Source: Levilactobacillus brevis
GTDB taxonomy: Bacteria > Bacillota > Bacilli > Lactobacillales > Lactobacillaceae
DNA: 64,000 nt
Assembly: GCA_003666485.1 (NCBI GenBank)
Contig: CP032931.1
Span: forward strand, 620,001 to 684,000
Direction of reading: 5' to 3'
Position numbers and translations under genes: made by a program. Of the stretch, positions 30,376 to 38,240 are shown piece after piece. Position 1 is the stretch's first letter. Every line of letters starts with the position of its first letter. The notes under the pieces are model-generated. The model was given only the letters and a program-made list of their open reading frames with translations. It ran no database searches and was not told where the DNA came from.

Positions 30376-31068
30376 TCAGTCATACAGTTCCGTGCCCAAC
30401 AGTTCCGGGCTACAGCGTTGAACCAATCCTGGCCAGTCGACCACCGTCAGCGTTTTACGGGCGGTCGTCACGATGCCCTGTTCTCGGAGCTTTTGCAGCA
30501 CGCGGGTGAACGTTAATAGCGGCAGGCCCACGTTACTGGCCATCGCGGCTTGGGTCAGGATGATACCGTGGGTCTTAAGTAGCTTTTCGTATTGATACAG
30601 ATAGTTGCAGACCTTGGTCAGACTGTCTTGGGTAGCGAGCACCACCGCGTCGTACAGAAGGATGCTACTAAAGTCCGCGTACTGCCTCAACATGGCCAGG
30701 GAAAAAGGTGGCGTGGTGGTCAACAGGGAAGCCAAGTCACGTTGGGGCAAGGGTGTGACCACCACATCCGTTTGCGCTTTGACTAAGAAGGCGTCCCGTT
30801 CCATTCGGTATTGCCGTTCTATGGGGCTGTAGAGGGGAAATAGACCGCCGGGGCCGATAAATAGTTCAGTCTTTTCACTACCTGTTTCGGCATCTAGAAT
30901 GTAAAAACGTAAGATGCCGTGATAAACGTAAAAACTGTGGGTCATGAATTCACCAATCGTGACCAGTTGGTCGTTGGTTTGGAAAGTTTGGGGTGTTCGC
31001 CCAGTTGTTAACGTACTTTGAAAATCGGCAAAGGTGCTGTCGTAGTAGTATTCGGGAATTTTGAGCAT
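30376..31068 (-). CDS. Crp/Fnr family transcriptional regulator
   Basis: A 230-residue regulator. The N-terminal beta-roll (TFQTNDQLVTIGEFMTHSFYVYHGILRFY, residues about 27-55) is of cNMP-binding type but without the full phosphate cassette. The C-terminal winged helix holds ILTQAAMASNVGLPLLTFTRVLQKLREQGIV. The recognition helix lacks the E..SR of classical FNR, so it is not an obvious candidate for the FNR-like sites at 44-46 kb. Start at 31068, after GAGGTGG. Divergent from a short-chain dehydrogenase, its probable target. Confidence 0.83.
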   Translation of the reverse strand: MLKIPEYYYDSTFADFQSTLTTGRTPQTFQTNDQLVTIGEFMTHSFYVYHGILRFYILDAETGSEKTELFIGPGGLFPLYSPIERQYRMERDAFLVKAQTDVVVTPLPQRDLASLLTTTPPFSLAMLRQYADFSSILLYDAVVLATQDSLTKVCNYLYQYEKLLKTHGIILTQAAMASNVGLPLLTFTRVLQKLREQGIVTTARKTLTVVDWPGLVQRCSPELLGTELYD

Positions 31069-31092
31069 GTTGTGTGTCCACCTCACTTGATG

Positions 31093-31106
31093 TATAAGCG
31101 CTTCCA
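31093..31106. promoter_or_regulatory. cre-like catabolite control site
   Basis: TATAAGCGCTTCCA matches the CcpA consensus TGWAANCGNTNWCA at nearly all positions. It sits between the divergent Crp-like gene and dehydrogenase gene. Confidence 0.6.
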
Positions 31107-31153
31107 ATTATAGCCTAAAATGTAAGTAGATACTGACATTAAGGAGTGATTGG

Positions 31154-31906
31154 ATGACAAAGCAAGTGGCAGTGATTACGGGTGGTACCAGTGGTATTGG
31201 GTTGGCAACGGCACAAAAATTCGTCCAGGAGGGCTACGAGGTCGTGGCCGCCAGCGTGGATGCGGCTGATAAGGTAGCAGCGGCTAAGCAACAGATTGGG
31301 ACCGAACACTTTAGCGTTTTGACTTGCAATGTCGCTGACCGAGATGCCGTTCAGCAGACTATTGCGGCCGTGATGGAACAGTATGGTCGCATCGATGTCT
31401 TGGCCAACGTGGCCGGCATCCTAGCGAAAGAAGTTGATTTGACAGATGCGGATTTGGATAACGTGGAACAGACGATTCAAATCAATCTGTTAGGGAGCAT
31501 CTACATGGCAAAGGCCGTGGCTAAAGTCATGAAGCAACAGGGAAACGGCACCATCATTAACGTCGGGTCCATTGACGGCGTGATGGCCAACCACGAGTCG
31601 ATTGCCTACCACGCCTCCAAGGGTGGCATTCACATGTTTACCAAGGCACTAGCCCGTGAACTGAGTCCGTTTGGCATTCGGGTGGTCTGCGTGGCACCAG
31701 GTTGGGTCGACACGGGGATGGTACCGGACAAAGCCCGGGCATACGGGTCAAAGCTCTTGATGAAGGGCCGGCTGATTACAACGGATGAGCTGGCCGGGGC
31801 AATCTGGCTCATGACCTTGCCTGAAGCAGCCGCTATCAATGGGAGTGTTGTGATGGCTGACGACGGTTACGCTGAGTTCAAAGGAATGGGGATTCTGGAT
31901 TTGTGA
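31154..31906 (+). CDS. Short-chain dehydrogenase/reductase, classical SDR
   Basis: A 250-residue NAD(P)-dependent oxidoreductase. TGGTSGIG at residues 10-17 binds the cofactor, NVAG follows strand 4, and the catalytic S and YHASK (Y about 154, K 158) are in place. NVGSIDG and CVAPGWVDTGM are usual. Substrate not predictable; acetoin or sugar alcohol reductases share this form. AAGGAG ribosome site. Divergent Crp-like regulator and a cre-like site indicate control by carbon source. Confidence 0.88.
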   Translation: MTKQVAVITGGTSGIGLATAQKFVQEGYEVVAASVDAADKVAAAKQQIGTEHFSVLTCNVADRDAVQQTIAAVMEQYGRIDVLANVAGILAKEVDLTDADLDNVEQTIQINLLGSIYMAKAVAKVMKQQGNGTIINVGSIDGVMANHESIAYHASKGGIHMFTKALARELSPFGIRVVCVAPGWVDTGMVPDKARAYGSKLLMKGRLITTDELAGAIWLMTLPEAAAINGSVVMADDGYAEFKGMGILDL

Positions 31907-31916
31907 GGTGTATTTG

Positions 31917-31946
31917 ACGAGGACAAGCAGGGCCCTCGTTTTTTTG
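31917..31946 (+). terminator. Rho-independent terminator of the SDR gene
   Basis: ACGAGG pairs with CCTCGT, followed by seven T. Confidence 0.75.
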
Positions 31947-31950
31947 TGCA

Positions 31951-32164
31951 AAAAAGAGTTTGGGACAGACTTGCATGTGCTGCCGCACACCCCGAAACAT
32001 GAAAACGGCGGTCACTAACCTTTTGATGATAAACTATCATTGAAGGATTAGTGATCGTCGTTTTATTGGTACTTCTCTTTGCCGAGGGACAAACTGATCC
32101 ACCTAACTTGTGAGTACCCCGAAATATTGCCTTTGAGCATGAATATAAAATTACAAATTTTATT
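31951..32164 (+). repeat. 214-bp direct repeat D, copy D1
   Basis: Ungapped match to 34180-34393 with about six differences, all in the first 100 bases. It begins with a variant of AAGAGTCTGGGACAGACT and contains a long imperfect hairpin (AACGGCGGTCACTAACC with GGATTAGTGATCGTCGTT). It is probably the left end of the element that holds the IS1182-type transposase, left alone here. Copy D2 lies 2.2 kb away in the same direction. Confidence 0.88.
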
Positions 32165-32208
32165 CAGTTAGGGAATCCTTCTACATACTATACGAGGGAG
32201 GCTTCATC

Positions 32209-32691
32209 ATGGATATGGATGTAACGTATGACTGCTGCGCCGGCTTGGACGTCCACCAAGGAACCGTTGTCGCTTGTATCCTACATGGTAAACGAACTTC
32301 TACGCGGCCAAAAGCTGAGCTACGTACTTTTGGCACAACACAATCACAACTTGACCAGTTGGCCGACTGGTTAAATACGTTTGATTGCCAAGCTGTTGCG
32401 ATGGAAAGTACGGGTGTCTTTTGGAGACCTATCTGGCACGTCTTGGCTGATAAATTTAGCCTTATTTTAGCCAATCCCCAAAGAATAAAGGGGATTCCCG
32501 GACACAAGACCGACAAAAAGGACGCGCGGTGGATTGCCAAATTACTTCGTTTAGACTTGATACCTGCGAGCTTTGTCCCCGATGAAACAATTCAAGATTT
32601 GCGTGATTTAACACGTACCCGCAAACACTTGATTGAATCACGCAATAAACAAAAAAATCGTGTCCATCAAGTACCGTTTCTTTACGTCTAA
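32209..32691 (+). pseudogene. Truncated IS110-family transposase
   Basis: Only the N-terminal RuvC-like part remains, about 155 residues: GLDVHQGTVVACIL, AMESTGVFWRPIW and HKTDKKDARWIAKLL give the DEDD residues. The frame leaves the family after RNKQKNRVH at about 32668 and stops in unrelated sequence; the C-terminal Tnp_20 half is gone. It differs clearly from the intact IS110 element at 9-10.5 kb. A good GAGGGAGG site precedes the ATG, so a fragment may still be made. Confidence 0.88.
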
Positions 32692-32740
32692 CTTTCAAGT
32701 TTTCAAAAATAGAAATGCTTATGGAACTTTGGAACAAGCG

Positions 32741-33064
32741 TTAGATGAATGCCATTATCAAAGCATGTCCAATTAATGTTCCAAGGCATCCAAAAATTAA
32801 GAATGTTTTGAGGGAAGAATTTGGTTCATTCCCTATTTTTGAAATAGAGTTCTTTTTCCGATCTTCTACGCCCAACAATAATGAATCTATCGTTACATTG
32901 TATAGTGAGCGTAACTTGATTAATTTTTCAATATCAGGATACCCACGATCATTTTCCCATCTGGAAATTGATTGTCGTGAAATATTCAAGTGATTACTGA
33001 CGTCCTCTTGCGACATTTGATTTGACGTACGTGCTTCCCGTAGGTTCTTTCCGATAGCGTTCAT
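32741..33064 (-). CDS. XRE-family regulator with C-terminal membrane segment
   Basis: A 107-residue protein. HTH_3 head: NLREARTSNQMSQEDVSNHLNISRQSISRWENDRGYPDIEKL (residues 8-48). A hydrophobic stretch, FLIFGCLGTLIGHALIMAFI, ends the protein. GGAGG precedes the ATG. AT-rich like the rest of the cassette, and divergent from the secreted-protein gene, which it may control. The intergenic region holds TTTACG...CGTAAA at about 33146-33171, a possible operator. Confidence 0.82.
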   Translation of the reverse strand: MNAIGKNLREARTSNQMSQEDVSNHLNISRQSISRWENDRGYPDIEKLIKLRSLYNVTIDSLLLGVEDRKKNSISKIGNEPNSSLKTFLIFGCLGTLIGHALIMAFI

Positions 33065-33296
33065 AATGACCTTCCTCCGTAAAATAAATTCTATTTGGCC
33101 TATACCATTTTATCATGAAACATTCGTGGATTATTTTACCGTCTCTTTACGTTTTACTCCTACGTAAATTTGAAGTTTACATGCCGAAACTTAGATGAAG
33201 CGTAAAACAATCGGTTCTTTCTAAATTGAATTAAGTTAGGTAATCTTGGAATTGTTGATCCGGATCAACGAAAAATATAAGGTGGAGTTATAAAAC

Positions 33297-34001
33297 ATGA
33301 ATATTAAAAAGAGTAGTGTCATTTTAATGACAGTTTTTTCGTTATCGGGTATCATAGTTCCAACAACCCAATCTTTAGCTGCTACAACTGAGCAACAATC
33401 TTCAAACAGATCGTCTCAAAATAATCCAGTTCCACTAGCATTACGTGGGTTGAAAGTAAGAGTCCATGTTAATGATAATTGGAAGAAATTAAGTGAAGAG
33501 GCCCGCAAAGTTACTGCACAATCTGTTTTAATTACACCTGAACAGGAAAAAGCAAAATATCAAGAATTGATTGCTAAGTATGATGGAGCCCAGATCGATT
33601 ATAATATCGAAGATGAGGCTGATCATGCACAAGCCCGAGGTCGTTCGTTTTCTGAGAAATTTGTCAATGGAGGTCTGAATGATTTTGCTTACAAAAAATC
33701 CGGTTTGGCCGATTTACGTTCATATTATGGTAAAACTGCGCTCTCTCTTAAAGGGCTAGGGGCAACCTCTGGCGCGGCTGCAGGAGCGTCTGCTGGTTTT
33801 CTGGGGTCTGCTGTTGGTGCACTAGTTGGCATGGTTGGCGGTACTGTAATCGGAGGCCATTTTGATGAGGCGCAAAGAGACATGAAAAAATGGATTTCTA
33901 AGGGGTCTTCAAAAGGTGGATGTCGTGTCACGGCCACTGATGAATTCCCAATTGCAAGTTTGGGATCTCAGAAACAAACGAATATCAGAAAACTAAAATA
34001 G
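33297..34001 (+). CDS. Secreted glycine-zipper protein of unknown function
   Basis: A 234-residue protein with a Sec signal peptide (residues 1 to about 30: KK, hydrophobic core, SLAA cut site). The mature part is charged up to about residue 150. Then comes a Gly/Ala-rich hydrophobic stretch (about 157-190: GATSGAAAGASAG, GALVGMVGGTVIGG) with GxxxG spacing, a glycine zipper that could insert into membranes. The C-terminus is basic and contains one cysteine. Bacteriocin-like or membrane-active function is conceivable but not shown. A GGTGGAG ribosome site precedes it. Followed after 10 bp by a tiny membrane protein. Confidence 0.75.
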   Translation: MNIKKSSVILMTVFSLSGIIVPTTQSLAATTEQQSSNRSSQNNPVPLALRGLKVRVHVNDNWKKLSEEARKVTAQSVLITPEQEKAKYQELIAKYDGAQIDYNIEDEADHAQARGRSFSEKFVNGGLNDFAYKKSGLADLRSYYGKTALSLKGLGATSGAAAGASAGFLGSAVGALVGMVGGTVIGGHFDEAQRDMKKWISKGSSKGGCRVTATDEFPIASLGSQKQTNIRKLK

Positions 34002-34011
34002 GTGAAGTAAT

Positions 34012-34167
34012 TTGAATTTTTTAACAATCTTAGGCATATTTGGGGCTGTCTTTGCAATCTTAATTGCAATCGTTCGAGTATATCGTAAGAAATTTAATCA
34101 AACAACGTGTTTGAGTGTAATCGTACTTTTTTTATTTAGCTTGTTTGTAGTGTATTGGTCATTTTAA
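34012..34167 (+). CDS. 51-residue membrane protein, TTG start, possible partner or immunity protein
   Basis: TTG opens a 51-codon frame (begins MNFLTILGIFGAVFAILIAI, ends FLFSLFVVYWSF) preceded by AGGTGA. Two hydrophobic helices flank a short basic loop (RVYRKKFNQTT). The close spacing to the secreted-protein gene implies one transcript. Small two-helix proteins directly behind a secreted membrane-active peptide are often immunity factors; this is inference only. The composition is AT-rich like its neighbour. Confidence 0.6.
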   Translation: MNFLTILGIFGAVFAILIAIVRVYRKKFNQTTCLSVIVLFLFSLFVVYWSF

Positions 34168-34179
34168 AAGAGTGTCATC

Positions 34180-34393
34180 AAAAAGAGTCTGGGACAGACT
34201 TGCATGTGCTACCGCACACCCCGAAACATGAAAACGACGGTCATTAACCTGTTGATGACAAACTATCATTGAAGGATTAGTGATCGTCGTTTTATTGGTA
34301 CTTCTCTTTGCCGAGGGACAAACTGATCCACCTAACTTGTGAGTACCCCGAAATATTGCCTTTGAGCATGAATATAAAATTACAAATTTTATT
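34180..34393 (+). repeat. 214-bp direct repeat D, copy D2
   Basis: Second copy of the repeat at 31951-32164. It directly abuts the sequence leading into the IS1182-type transposase. With D1 it brackets the AT-rich cassette. No gene was found in 34168-34460. Confidence 0.88.
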
Positions 34394-34460
34394 TTTTTGG
34401 ACCCACCTAGGTCTTTATTTAGTGTACGCTTCTTTCGATGGAGTTTTCATATAAAAAAAC

Positions 34461-36119
34461 CTAGAATCTGAAGTAATAAGTGGTGTTAATTGCCACGAAC
34501 CGGCAATTAACACCACTTTTCTTTGGCATGATATGAGCCTGCTTAACTGTCTTCGATAATTTTGATAGGTTCTCAGCCATTAAGGCAATGCCAATCTCAT
34601 TGGTAGCCGCGGTTAAGCCGCGAACTGAGAATCGCTTGAACTTCAGGTAGGTCTTTAAATCAGCGAAGATCGGTTCGATCTCAATTTTACGATGCGCATA
34701 CAAAGCGTGGCCAACCTTACTAGTCAGCTGTTTCTTCGCCTGGTCTTTAAAGTAAAGCCAACTATAGTTCACACTGATTTGACGGCGGTTACCTCTCTTG
34801 GTTGTCGCCAAAGCCTCGCGCTTTGGGTCCTCAAAGTATTTGACTGAGCGATAAACCTTAAATTGTCTTTCATAGCCGTAGCGGTCATGACGGGTACTGT
34901 AATGGTGAAAATTAAAGATTATGCCATCAGGATCGGTGTACTGATCGTTCAATTCATCATATTGCCAGTTAGCGACTTTGCGCCGGTCTTTATGATAAGA
35001 GCGGGTTTGTTCTTTTTCGTACATGCCATAAGGAATCAGATACTTGGTTTGAAAGTCATCAGTAAGCTTTTGGTAGTTCATCTCACTGCCATACCCAGCG
35101 TCCGCCACCAAATATTGAACGACTCGCGGCGACTGTTTAAAGATATGCGTCACGAATGGAATCAAGGTTCGCGTATCCGTTGGGCGCTGGAAAAGCTGAT
35201 AATAAAGGGCAAATTGTCGTTGACTGGCAACCTGTAAATTATATCCTGGTTTTAGTTGGCCATTTCTCATGGGGTCCTCTTTCATCCGCATGAAGGTTGC
35301 ATCATGATCAGTCTTCGAGAAGCTATTTCGGTCACCAAAGGTCTTCTCAGCCAGCTCATAGCGCTGTTTACGAGGTAAATAGTCAGTCGTCAACAGGTGG
35401 AGAAAATGCTTTAATTTCCGGCGATGACGTTTGGCTTGTGAACCACCACGACGCGGCTTTTCAAATTTGATTTTTTCGGTTAAACCATTGATTGCGAGTG
35501 TTAAATTAGTGGTTAATTTAATCAGGTCAGCACTAGTTAACGCGCGTTCTCGCGGCGAGAAACGCGGTATGGATACTTGATAATTCAATAATTCTTGATA
35601 AAGCGAGGCCGTCTTATCATCGAGCTTAGGTTCAGCCTTCTCAATGGATTTACGCCAGACAAACGTATATTTATTAGCGTCAGCCAAGATCTTCGTCCCA
35701 TCAATGAAAAGTGCGGAATTATTGAAGAGGCCGATCATCGTCAGGTAATCACGAAAGGCGCGAAAGAGCCCTTCGATTAGTCTCAGAGTTCCAGGATTAC
35801 TGCGGAATCGATTGAAGGTTCGGTAACTCGGAATAGTTAGATTTGGGCCGATGAACCAACGCATCACTAGGTTTTCGTTAGCCAATTGAACAAGCTTACG
35901 CCCCGAAAAAGTCTGGCGTAAATAGCCAAAGAGCCAAAGCTTTAAGAGTAACTGTGGTGGATATGAAGGCCGACCGGTAGGAGCTGAACTGGTTTGAAAA
36001 GTAGCGGTCGGAATATCGTCCACAATAGCGTTAATAGCCCAGGCGACGCTGTTTGATTGAGGTTGCCAAGATAGATTGAGTTCCAAAGTGGTGCGATTAC
36101 TGGTATAATTCATTTGCAT
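34461..36119 (-). CDS. IS1182 family transposase
   Basis: A 552-residue DDE transposase, apparently intact. The N-terminal DUF772-type domain shows SYPPQLLLKLWLFGYLRQTFSGRKL and WFIGPNLTIPSYRTFNRFR. The catalytic core has LFIDGTKILADANKY, YLVADAGYGSEMNY and an E in the C-terminal HRKIEIEPIFADLKTYLKFKRFSVRGL segment. The start at 36119 (MQMNYTSN) is chosen by comparison with the family; a frame 36 bases longer exists. No strong ribosome site, which is usual for transposases. Confidence 0.92.
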   Translation of the reverse strand: MQMNYTSNRTTLELNLSWQPQSNSVAWAINAIVDDIPTATFQTSSAPTGRPSYPPQLLLKLWLFGYLRQTFSGRKLVQLANENLVMRWFIGPNLTIPSYRTFNRFRSNPGTLRLIEGLFRAFRDYLTMIGLFNNSALFIDGTKILADANKYTFVWRKSIEKAEPKLDDKTASLYQELLNYQVSIPRFSPRERALTSADLIKLTTNLTLAINGLTEKIKFEKPRRGGSQAKRHRRKLKHFLHLLTTDYLPRKQRYELAEKTFGDRNSFSKTDHDATFMRMKEDPMRNGQLKPGYNLQVASQRQFALYYQLFQRPTDTRTLIPFVTHIFKQSPRVVQYLVADAGYGSEMNYQKLTDDFQTKYLIPYGMYEKEQTRSYHKDRRKVANWQYDELNDQYTDPDGIIFNFHHYSTRHDRYGYERQFKVYRSVKYFEDPKREALATTKRGNRRQISVNYSWLYFKDQAKKQLTSKVGHALYAHRKIEIEPIFADLKTYLKFKRFSVRGLTAATNEIGIALMAENLSKLSKTVKQAHIMPKKSGVNCRFVAINTTYYFRF

Positions 36120-36199
36120 GGAGTTGGTTATCTCTTTTCTTTTTTGGTTCAGCACCTAAAGAATAGCAGGGATTACCATCTCTGTGTATACATAAGCTT

Positions 36200-36249
36200 A
36201 AAAGGGGTCCTCTCAAGAAATCGGATGATTTCTTGAGAGGACCCCTTTT
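36200..36249. repeat. Perfect 23-bp hairpin near the right end of the IS1182-type element
   Basis: Arms 36200-36222 (starts AAAAGGGGTCCTCTC) and 36227-36249 pair at all 23 positions around a GGAT loop. With A and T runs at its feet it acts as a terminator in both directions. It lies between the transposase start and the element end, so it would block outside transcription from entering the transposase. Confidence 0.85.
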
Positions 36250-36292
36250 AATATGCGAGTTGGGAGTCTGTCCCAGACTCTTATCAATTAAT

Positions 36293-37780
36293 TTAATTAT
36301 TCAAACGGTAGATCCATTCACGGTGGTCGCGTTGAATGAGTTCTTCAGCGGCGGCTGGTCCCATAGAATGTGGCGTGTAGTTCGGGAAGTTTGGTTCTTG
36401 TAAGTCCCAAACACGACGGATTTGGTCGACGAACTTCCAAGCGTAGGAAACTTCTGGCCAGCTGGAGAAGTTGGTCCCGTCACCCTTCAAGACGTCGTGT
36501 AACAGACGTTCGTAAGGTTCTGGCGTTTCCTTAGACTTCTTGGCATCTACCAAGTAGTCCAACTTGATTGGTTCCGTTGAGAACCCAGCGTCGTTGGTCT
36601 TGGCGTTCAATTGCAGAGAGAACCCAGCGTGTGGTTCCACGAAGATCGTCAAAACGTTGGCAGCCAATGGCGTGTTTTGAGATTGTGGGAAGGCAAAGAT
36701 ATCAACCAATGGACGCTTGAAGACAACGTCAACCCGGGTGAATTTGTCAGCTAACATCTTCCCAGTCCGGACGTAGAATGGGGTACCAGACCAACGGTAG
36801 TTGTCGAATAACAATTTCCCAGCAACGAACGTTTCAGTCGTTGAATCAGCCGGCACATTGTCTTCGTGACGGTAGTCAGGTTGATTGTCGATCGAGCCGT
36901 ATTGGCCCCGGACAAAGTTGGTAGCGGCGTCAGCCACGTTGTACACGCGCAGGCTCCGTAAAGCCTTGACCTTTTCAGCCCGGATATCCGTATCCGTGAA
37001 GGCAACAGGTTGTTCCATGGCTAACAGAGAAACGATTTGCATGATGTGGTTTTGGACCATATCCCGCAAAGCCCCACTGTTGTCGTAGTAAGAAGCCCGT
37101 TCTTCGACCCCTAACTTTTCAGACAGGGTGACTTGGATGTTGTCAATGTAACGGTTGTTCCACAGAGATTCAACCAAGGTGTTGCCGAAACGTAAGGCTT
37201 CAATGTTTTGAATCATTTCCTTACCCAAGTAGTGGTCGATCCGGAAGATTTGTTCTTCCTTGAAGGACTTGCTTAAGGCGTCATTTAATTGTTTAGCGGA
37301 GTCAAAGTCGCGGCCGAATGGCTTTTCAATGACTAACCGGTTGAAGGCGTCCTTGTTCTTGGACATTAAGCCTTGGTTCTTCAAGTCTTGGGCAATCGTG
37401 CCGAAGAATTGTGGGGCCATGGACAGATAGAAGATCCGGTTACCTTGTAACTTGTACTTCTTGTCCAGCTTTTCGGCGGCGTCCTTCAAGACGGAATAGT
37501 GCGCCGTGTCGGTAACGTCGTGAGCTTGGTAGTAGAAATGAGAAATAAAATCGCTGGCTTCTTTTGAGTCGGCGCGGTTACCGCTATCAGCCAAAGACTT
37601 CTTAACTGCGGCGCGGAATTTGTCGTCGTCTAATGTTTGCCGGGAAGTCCCGATAACGGCGAAATGGGTCCGTAAGCTGCCTTTTTGATAAAGGTTAAAC
37701 AGACTAGGGTAAAGTTTCCGGTAAGCCAAGTCACCGGTACCCCCGAAGAACATGAATAAAGCTGTGCGTTCAGTTGCCAC
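36293..37780 (-). CDS. zwf: Glucose-6-phosphate 1-dehydrogenase
   Basis: First enzyme of the oxidative pentose phosphate route: glucose 6-phosphate to 6-phosphogluconolactone with NAD(P)+. FGGTGDLAYRKLYPSLFNL (residues 13-31) is the cofactor motif, and RIDHYLGKEMIQN (about 178-190) is the conserved substrate-binding and catalytic signature. Length 495 is normal. Starts at GTG with AAGGAGTG nine bases upstream. With gnd at 28.7 kb it supplies the heterofermentative phosphoketolase pathway. A leader of about 140 bp and several palindromes lie upstream. Confidence 0.97.
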   Translation of the reverse strand: MATERTALFMFFGGTGDLAYRKLYPSLFNLYQKGSLRTHFAVIGTSRQTLDDDKFRAAVKKSLADSGNRADSKEASDFISHFYYQAHDVTDTAHYSVLKDAAEKLDKKYKLQGNRIFYLSMAPQFFGTIAQDLKNQGLMSKNKDAFNRLVIEKPFGRDFDSAKQLNDALSKSFKEEQIFRIDHYLGKEMIQNIEALRFGNTLVESLWNNRYIDNIQVTLSEKLGVEERASYYDNSGALRDMVQNHIMQIVSLLAMEQPVAFTDTDIRAEKVKALRSLRVYNVADAATNFVRGQYGSIDNQPDYRHEDNVPADSTTETFVAGKLLFDNYRWSGTPFYVRTGKMLADKFTRVDVVFKRPLVDIFAFPQSQNTPLAANVLTIFVEPHAGFSLQLNAKTNDAGFSTEPIKLDYLVDAKKSKETPEPYERLLHDVLKGDGTNFSSWPEVSYAWKFVDQIRRVWDLQEPNFPNYTPHSMGPAAAEELIQRDHREWIYRLNN

Positions 37781-37897
37781 GAGATCGTCACTCCTTAAGA
37801 TTGATTACGTTATATGAGCAGTATCTACAAATACATGCGTTAGAGACTATCGGTTATCCGAGGCGGTGAGCAAGGCCACCTCAGGTCCGCGAGTTGC

Positions 37898-37934
37898 CTA
37901 GACACTGTCTAGACCACTTCAGAAAGTTATTATA
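37898..37934 (-). promoter_or_regulatory. zwf promoter -10 box with CTAG palindrome downstream
   Basis: TATAAT on the minus strand at 37929-37934. A perfect palindrome, CTAGACA-C-TGTCTAG (37898-37912), lies where transcription would begin or just after. No good -35 was found, which fits an activator-dependent or weak promoter. Confidence 0.5.
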
Positions 37935-38013
37935 CGCTACTTTGCCGTGAAACGCGACCTTTTTAAAGCAAGAATTTAAATTTTAGACAACCGGTTGCAT
38001 TGGCGTAAAATCA

Positions 38014-38053
38014 ACGTTTTCATGAATCTTACGTTTTCATGAAAACGTTTATA
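38014..38053. promoter_or_regulatory. Operator-like repeats and cre site between zwf and the AAC(3)-like gene
   Basis: ACGTTTTCATGAA occurs twice (38014-38026 and 38031-38043); the second is part of the perfect palindrome ACGTTTTCATGAAAACGT. TGAAAACGTTTATA at 38040-38053 matches the cre consensus at 13 of 14 positions. About 235-265 bp from zwf and 190-225 bp from the plus-strand gene. The rest of 37935-38240 holds no gene. Confidence 0.55.
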
Positions 38054-38240
38054 TTTTAGGCCGGTTCTCATGGAAGCGCCTTTCCGCAAGTAAAATTTTG
38101 GAATCGCTACCACCTGTAGTCTAGCAGAAAAGGTCTTGGGTGTAACGTGAGACGACGCGGATTGGTGAGAAAGTTTCGTAAGGCCCCGCCATTTGCCCAG
38201 CAGCATGGTACACTTAACCCACACGAAAAGAGGGGTTCCC

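Larger units (their letters stand above)
34183..36282 (-). mobile_element. IS1182-type element with 18-bp terminal inverted repeats
   Basis: AAGAGTCTGGGACAGACT at 34183-34200 is repeated perfectly in inverse at 36265-36282, 2.1 kb apart, enclosing one transposase gene. The left 210 bp are repeat D2; the right side holds a perfect 23-bp hairpin. Alternatively the IS is smaller and sits inside an older repeat with these ends. The boundaries are therefore tentative. Confidence 0.65.

Noticed and set aside
30376-31068. The Crp-like regulator as activator of the FNR-type boxes at 44-46 kb
   Set aside because: Its recognition helix lacks the E..SR residues that read TTGAT; it lies 13 kb away beside another target. 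Another protein is more likely.
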